From contig DCQT01000066.1 in the NCBI GenBank assembly GCA_002323535.1, positions 491-9,760 of the forward strand: DNA of 9,270 bases. The letters are read 5' to 3'. A program made the translations under genes and the position numbers. A model generated the notes under the pieces. That model saw only the letters and a program-made list of their open reading frames with translations. It did not search any database and was not told the DNA's origin. Origin of the DNA: Bacteriovoracaceae bacterium UBA1511 (GTDB lineage Bacteria > Bdellovibrionota > Bacteriovoracia > Bacteriovoracales > Bacteriovoracaceae). Below are positions 6,141-9,270 of this stretch, one piece after another. Within the stretch, counting starts at the first letter, position 1. Each line of letters opens with the position of its first letter.

Positions 6141-8362
6141 ATTGTGTTTCTGAGTTAATTAATAGTGATCATATTAAGTCCGAACGTCCTGCGGTGGTGT
6201 TTTTTAAGAATTTAAAATCGATTCAAAATAAAAGATTAAATATGTCTTTTAGCGAGATATATGATGTATCTTTAAAAGCGCAATCACTCTTGCTTAACAA
6301 AGGTATCTCAAAGGGCGATTGTGTCATTCTTTTTGAAAAACCAGAGCCTGCCTTATATGCCTTTATTATTGGAGCTCTTGGCGTGGGAGTTAAACTTCTT
6401 GTGGTTGAACCTTGGATGCCCAAAGAGAAGTTTTCTGGAATTCTAAAAAAACATCAACCTAAAGCAGCTCTTGCGGGAAAACTTGGAAAGATTTTTCTCT
6501 CAAGGGTTCCTCAGTTTGATAATGTTGAGATTTGTTTTTCCATACAAGATATTTTAAACACAGCCTCTGCTAGCGTATTTCACATAGAAGAAATGAAAGA
6601 AACAGATCCGGCGATTGTAAGTTTTACTAGCGGTAGCTCTGGAGAACCCAAAGGGGTAAGTCGGGATCACGGATATCTTGTTCGGCAAAGAACAGTCCTT
6701 AAAAAATATCTTGAATATAATGATTTAACAAAACTTGATTTAACTGTTTTTTCAAATCTAACGTTGCTTAATTTAATTTTAGGCAAGGGGAGTTTGGTTG
6801 TAGATTCCAAATGGAACGAAAGGACTCTTCAAGATTTAGATGAACTACCTGAGGGTTACATTGTCGATACTTTAGCGACGGCGCCTGAATTCCTTCGTCG
6901 ATTAATCAAGGCGACAAAAAAGTTAAGTCTTTCTCACCTTCACATTGGTGGAGCACTGGGTAATGTTCGCGACTTCCAAAGTGCAATCAATCGATTCCCT
7001 AAAGCTAAAATGAAACTTGTCTATGGGTCGACAGAAGCTGAGCCAGTTTCATTTTGTGATCTGAAATTAAGTATTAAAAAATCAAAAGAAAGTAGATTTT
7101 TTCAAGCTTTATTTCTTGGTTCAGTCATCGATGAGATCAAAACAGAAGTTGATACTCATGGAGTATTGTGGGTCACTGGGCCACATGTCTCAGGCATGTA
7201 TCTTGGGGATGAGGAATCAAATAAAAAAAATAAAAAATATGTTGATGGTGTCGTCTGGCATTGTATGGGCGATAAAATAAAAATCAAAGGGACAGACCTT
7301 TGGTATATGGGAAGAGATTTTCAAAGTAGTAAAGACTTTGAATTGGAGCAAAAGCTCTACCGTAAATATCAAAGAGATAATCTTTTTGTTCAAGACGGAG
7401 TGATCTACTCAGAAGATCCATTATTTGAACAACATCAAAAAATTAAAATCACTAGGGACTCAAGGCATCGATCAAGAATAGATCGAAAGGCGAGTCTTCA
7501 AAGGGGAAAAAAAATGGAAAACTACTTAACTTTTATTAAAGAGAGAGTGCCAGTAATCGCTAATCTAATTCTTGCTCTTGGTTTAATCTTTTCTGTGGGG
7601 GCACTAAACTCTACTTATCTTGATTTTAGTGACGCATTTTTCATTGGAATGACGCTAATGGCGTTCATTATAGAATTAAGGTTTATGGATGAGATAAAAG
7701 ACTTTGAAAAAGATAAGGTTGCTCACCCGGATCGTCCATTACCAAGAGGTCTAGTGACGCCAAAGCAGGTGATGAATCTTATTTATCTGACATTTTTTAT
7801 TCTTACAGTGTGCACAGGTCTTAGCTTTGTTCTTTATGGAACCATGGCCGGTGGTTTTTTATTAACGACAATTTTCTGGATGATTCTTATGTATAAAGAA
7901 TTTTTTATGGAAAAGACCCTTGGAAAATCACCCATTATTTATGCAATTACTCACCAGGTAATTATCGTTCCAGTTTGTTTATTTGCCATAAGTATTCCTT
8001 TTTCTAATTTAGTTTTCACTCAAAAGAGCTTAGGCTTTTGTCTTCTCGTTTTATCTTCCTTTTTTACCTTCGAGGTAGGAAGAAAAATGGATCCAAATGC
8101 GCATCCAATTCTTGGGACTTATTTAATATATTATAAAAAGGCGCTGACAAATTTATTAATCACTGTTCTTGCTGGGATTGGTGTTCTTGGTTGTTATTAC
8201 CTTGATATTTTTTGGTGGGGATTTATCCCATTTATTCTCACTATTTTAACTCAAGCAAGAATCTGGTTTCAAACGGAAAGATTTAAGGATCTCGAGGGGA
8301 TGATTGCGCTTAATTTAATTTATAACATGTGGGTCGTCGCGATTGCTTGGTGGGTAAATTAA
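6137..8362 (+). CDS. fusion of acyl-adenylating (ANL/AMP-binding) enzyme and UbiA-type membrane prenyltransferase
   Basis: A 741-residue fusion. Residues 1 to about 455 form an AMP-binding enzyme: phosphate loop SFTSGSSGEPKG (162-173), YGSTEAEP (296-303), and MGDKIKIKGTDLWYMGR (377-393). A short tail ending in RHRSRIDR (443-450) resembles the RHNAKIxR end motif of OleC-type and related ligases, but with Arg where the catalytic Lys is expected. It should adenylate a carboxylic, probably fatty, acid. Residues 460-741 are a polytopic membrane protein of roughly eight to nine hydrophobic segments. These include the first UbiA Asp-rich motif, RFMDEIKDFEKD (515-526, D518/D522/D526), followed by HPDRPLPRG (530-538). 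The usual second Asp-rich motif is replaced by FEVGRKMDPNAHP (645-657). UbiA enzymes transfer polyprenyl groups from diphosphate donors to membrane acceptors. The junction holds an A8 run and a possible internal start at 7514. The 3' end overlaps the next gene by 1 nt (TAATG). Confidence 0.83.
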   Translation: MNCVSELINSDHIKSERPAVVFFKNLKSIQNKRLNMSFSEIYDVSLKAQSLLLNKGISKGDCVILFEKPEPALYAFIIGALGVGVKLLVVEPWMPKEKFSGILKKHQPKAALAGKLGKIFLSRVPQFDNVEICFSIQDILNTASASVFHIEEMKETDPAIVSFTSGSSGEPKGVSRDHGYLVRQRTVLKKYLEYNDLTKLDLTVFSNLTLLNLILGKGSLVVDSKWNERTLQDLDELPEGYIVDTLATAPEFLRRLIKATKKLSLSHLHIGGALGNVRDFQSAINRFPKAKMKLVYGSTEAEPVSFCDLKLSIKKSKESRFFQALFLGSVIDEIKTEVDTHGVLWVTGPHVSGMYLGDEESNKKNKKYVDGVVWHCMGDKIKIKGTDLWYMGRDFQSSKDFELEQKLYRKYQRDNLFVQDGVIYSEDPLFEQHQKIKITRDSRHRSRIDRKASLQRGKKMENYLTFIKERVPVIANLILALGLIFSVGALNSTYLDFSDAFFIGMTLMAFIIELRFMDEIKDFEKDKVAHPDRPLPRGLVTPKQVMNLIYLTFFILTVCTGLSFVLYGTMAGGFLLTTIFWMILMYKEFFMEKTLGKSPIIYAITHQVIIVPVCLFAISIPFSNLVFTQKSLGFCLLVLSSFFTFEVGRKMDPNAHPILGTYLIYYKKALTNLLITVLAGIGVLGCYYLDIFWWGFIPFILTILTQARIWFQTERFKDLEGMIALNLIYNMWVVAIAWWVN
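7501..7506 (+). promoter_or_regulatory. possible internal ribosome site for a separate UbiA product
   Basis: AAGGGG lies 7 nt before an in-frame ATG at 7514 (Met460 of the fusion). This Met begins exactly where the UbiA-like domain starts (MENYLTFIKERVP). Initiation here would give a free-standing UbiA protein of 282 residues, a normal size for the family. No direct proof; the match is partial. Confidence 0.35.
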
Positions 8363-9270
8363 TGATTATAAAATACTCAGATAACATTTCTAAATTTTCT
8401 CTTGCTGGTGGAAAAGGGCTTAATTTAAAAAAAATGATAGATGCGGGGATTCCTGTTCCTGAATTTATTGTTTTAAGTGATGAGTTTTTTAAAGACTTTA
8501 TCAAAAAAAATAATTTTGAGTCAGTGCTTTCGACTATTGAAGACCCAAAGATTGATTCAAAAAAAATAGAGGCCCTTTTTCAAACGGCCAAAGTTGACCC
8601 TGATTTATTAGCAGACATTCAAAACTCACTAATAGAAAAAGGTATTGGTGAGAGCTTCCTTGCTGTTAGGTCCTCTGGGCTTGATGAAGATTCAAAAGAG
8701 CACTCTTTTGCGGGAATGTTTAGCAGTTTTTTATTTGTTAAAGGCAAAGAAGAAATAGAAAAAGCCATTATTAAATGTTTTAGCTCTGCTTATAGTGAAC
8801 GATGTCTTGAGTATCGAATTAAAAATAATCTTCCAATGAATTCCATTGGGATGGGTGTTGTTATTCAAAAAATGGTGAATCCTGAGTCTTCGGGAGTAAT
8901 GTTCACAAGAAATCCAATAAATCCTAGCGATAGAGATAATGTTGTTATCGAGTCTGTTTTTGGACAGTGTGAAGGCCTCGTTTCTGGAGAGTTAGAGGCG
9001 GATAATTTTGAAATTTCTAGAAACAGTGGGGAGATTTCAAAAAAGATTGTGGAAAAAGCGAAAAAATATGTTCAAAGCGCCGACCAAAAGGGCCTCTGTG
9101 TTGTTGGTGTAGAACTGGGAGATCAAAAAAAGGCTTCTATAGATGATACTCAATTAAAGCGAGTTTTTGAGACTGGCTTATATATCGAAAAAACTTTTAG
9201 TGCGCCTATGGATATTGAATGGGCGATTGAAAATGAAAATATCTATGTTGTGCAAATGAGACCTATTACA
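8362..9270 (+). CDS. PEP synthase/PPDK-like phosphotransferase, N-terminal ATP-binding domain (3' end beyond window)
   Basis: An open frame of 303 codons runs from the ATG at 8362 to the right edge with no stop. It covers the PPDK_N ATP-grasp-like domain (PF01326 type): AGGKGLNL (15-22), LAVRSSGLDEDS (100-111), FAGMFSSF (116-123), SGVMFTRNP (177-185), ESVFGQCEGLVSGE (197-210), PMDIEWA (282-288) and QMRPIT (298-303). In this superfamily (PEP synthase, PPDK, rifampin phosphotransferase) this domain splits ATP and passes the beta-phosphate to a swivelling His domain, which phosphorylates the substrate. The His and substrate domains would lie beyond 9270. The short length to QMRPIT and the biosynthetic setting favour a rifampin-phosphotransferase-like enzyme that phosphorylates a small or lipid alcohol over central-metabolic PEP synthase. 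That is inference. It overlaps the preceding stop by 1 nt (TAATG), with only a weak GGTGGG upstream, so expression probably depends on translational coupling. Confidence 0.85.
   Translation, partial: MIIKYSDNISKFSLAGGKGLNLKKMIDAGIPVPEFIVLSDEFFKDFIKKNNFESVLSTIEDPKIDSKKIEALFQTAKVDPDLLADIQNSLIEKGIGESFLAVRSSGLDEDSKEHSFAGMFSSFLFVKGKEEIEKAIIKCFSSAYSERCLEYRIKNNLPMNSIGMGVVIQKMVNPESSGVMFTRNPINPSDRDNVVIESVFGQCEGLVSGELEADNFEISRNSGEISKKIVEKAKKYVQSADQKGLCVVGVELGDQKKASIDDTQLKRVFETGLYIEKTFSAPMDIEWAIENENIYVVQMRPIT

Noticed and set aside
8427..8436. A8 run followed by ATG inside the PPDK-like gene, as a possible start or slippage site.
   Set aside because: The essential AGGKGLNL motif lies just upstream in the same frame, so the start at 8362 is the true one and the run encodes ordinary Lys-Lys-Met.
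8310..8504. A 64-codon minus-strand open frame across the junction of the UbiA fusion and the PPDK-like gene.
   Set aside because: It covers the conserved GGKG motif of the PPDK-like gene in the opposite strand and has no support of its own.
1..9270. CRISPR arrays, tRNA genes, insertion sequences or phage genes.
   Set aside because: I saw no regularly spaced repeats, cloverleaf-like sequences, transposase motifs or terminal inverted repeats on either strand.

Overview
This is an AT-rich bacterial window with long poly-A/poly-T runs and dense gene packing. It contains no rRNA, tRNA, mobile element or other taxonomic marker. The composition and the lipid-type gene set would fit a Gram-negative such as a Bacteriovorax-like member of Bdellovibrionota, but that is a guess.

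Layout. (1) Positions 1-1273, minus strand: most of an ethanolamine permease of the APC superfamily, cut by the left edge. (2) Positions 1274-1379: a short divergent intergenic region. (3) Positions 1380-1865, plus strand: a small DUF4442 hotdog-fold protein. (4) Positions 1977-9270, plus strand: five tightly coupled genes overlapping by 4, 8, 4 and 1 nt, running off the right edge. In order they are a DagK/YegS-type lipid kinase, an extended SDR resembling fatty-acyl/thioester reductases, a 720-residue two-domain protein with a cyanobacterial-type acyl-ACP reductase (AAR) C-terminal half, a 741-residue fusion of an acyl-adenylating (ANL) enzyme to a UbiA-type membrane prenyltransferase, and the ATP-binding domain of a PEP-synthase/PPDK-like phosphotransferase.

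How the genes may work together. The coupling implies one pathway. Read by family, the steps would be fatty-acid activation (ANL), reduction of an acyl thioester to aldehyde or alcohol (AAR and SDR), condensation with a hydrophobic or prenyl group in the membrane (UbiA), and phosphorylation (lipid kinase and PPDK-like enzyme). The hotdog protein upstream would suit a thioesterase or acyl-binding role. This points to an unusual ether, prenyl or long-chain-alcohol lipid, or a related secondary metabolite. I do not recognise this gene set as a described pathway, and the product cannot be read from the sequence. The most unusual points are the two fusions, the shortened ANL C-terminal subdomain with a Lys-to-Arg change in its last motif, and conservation of the AAR catalytic cysteine in a non-cyanobacterial-looking protein.
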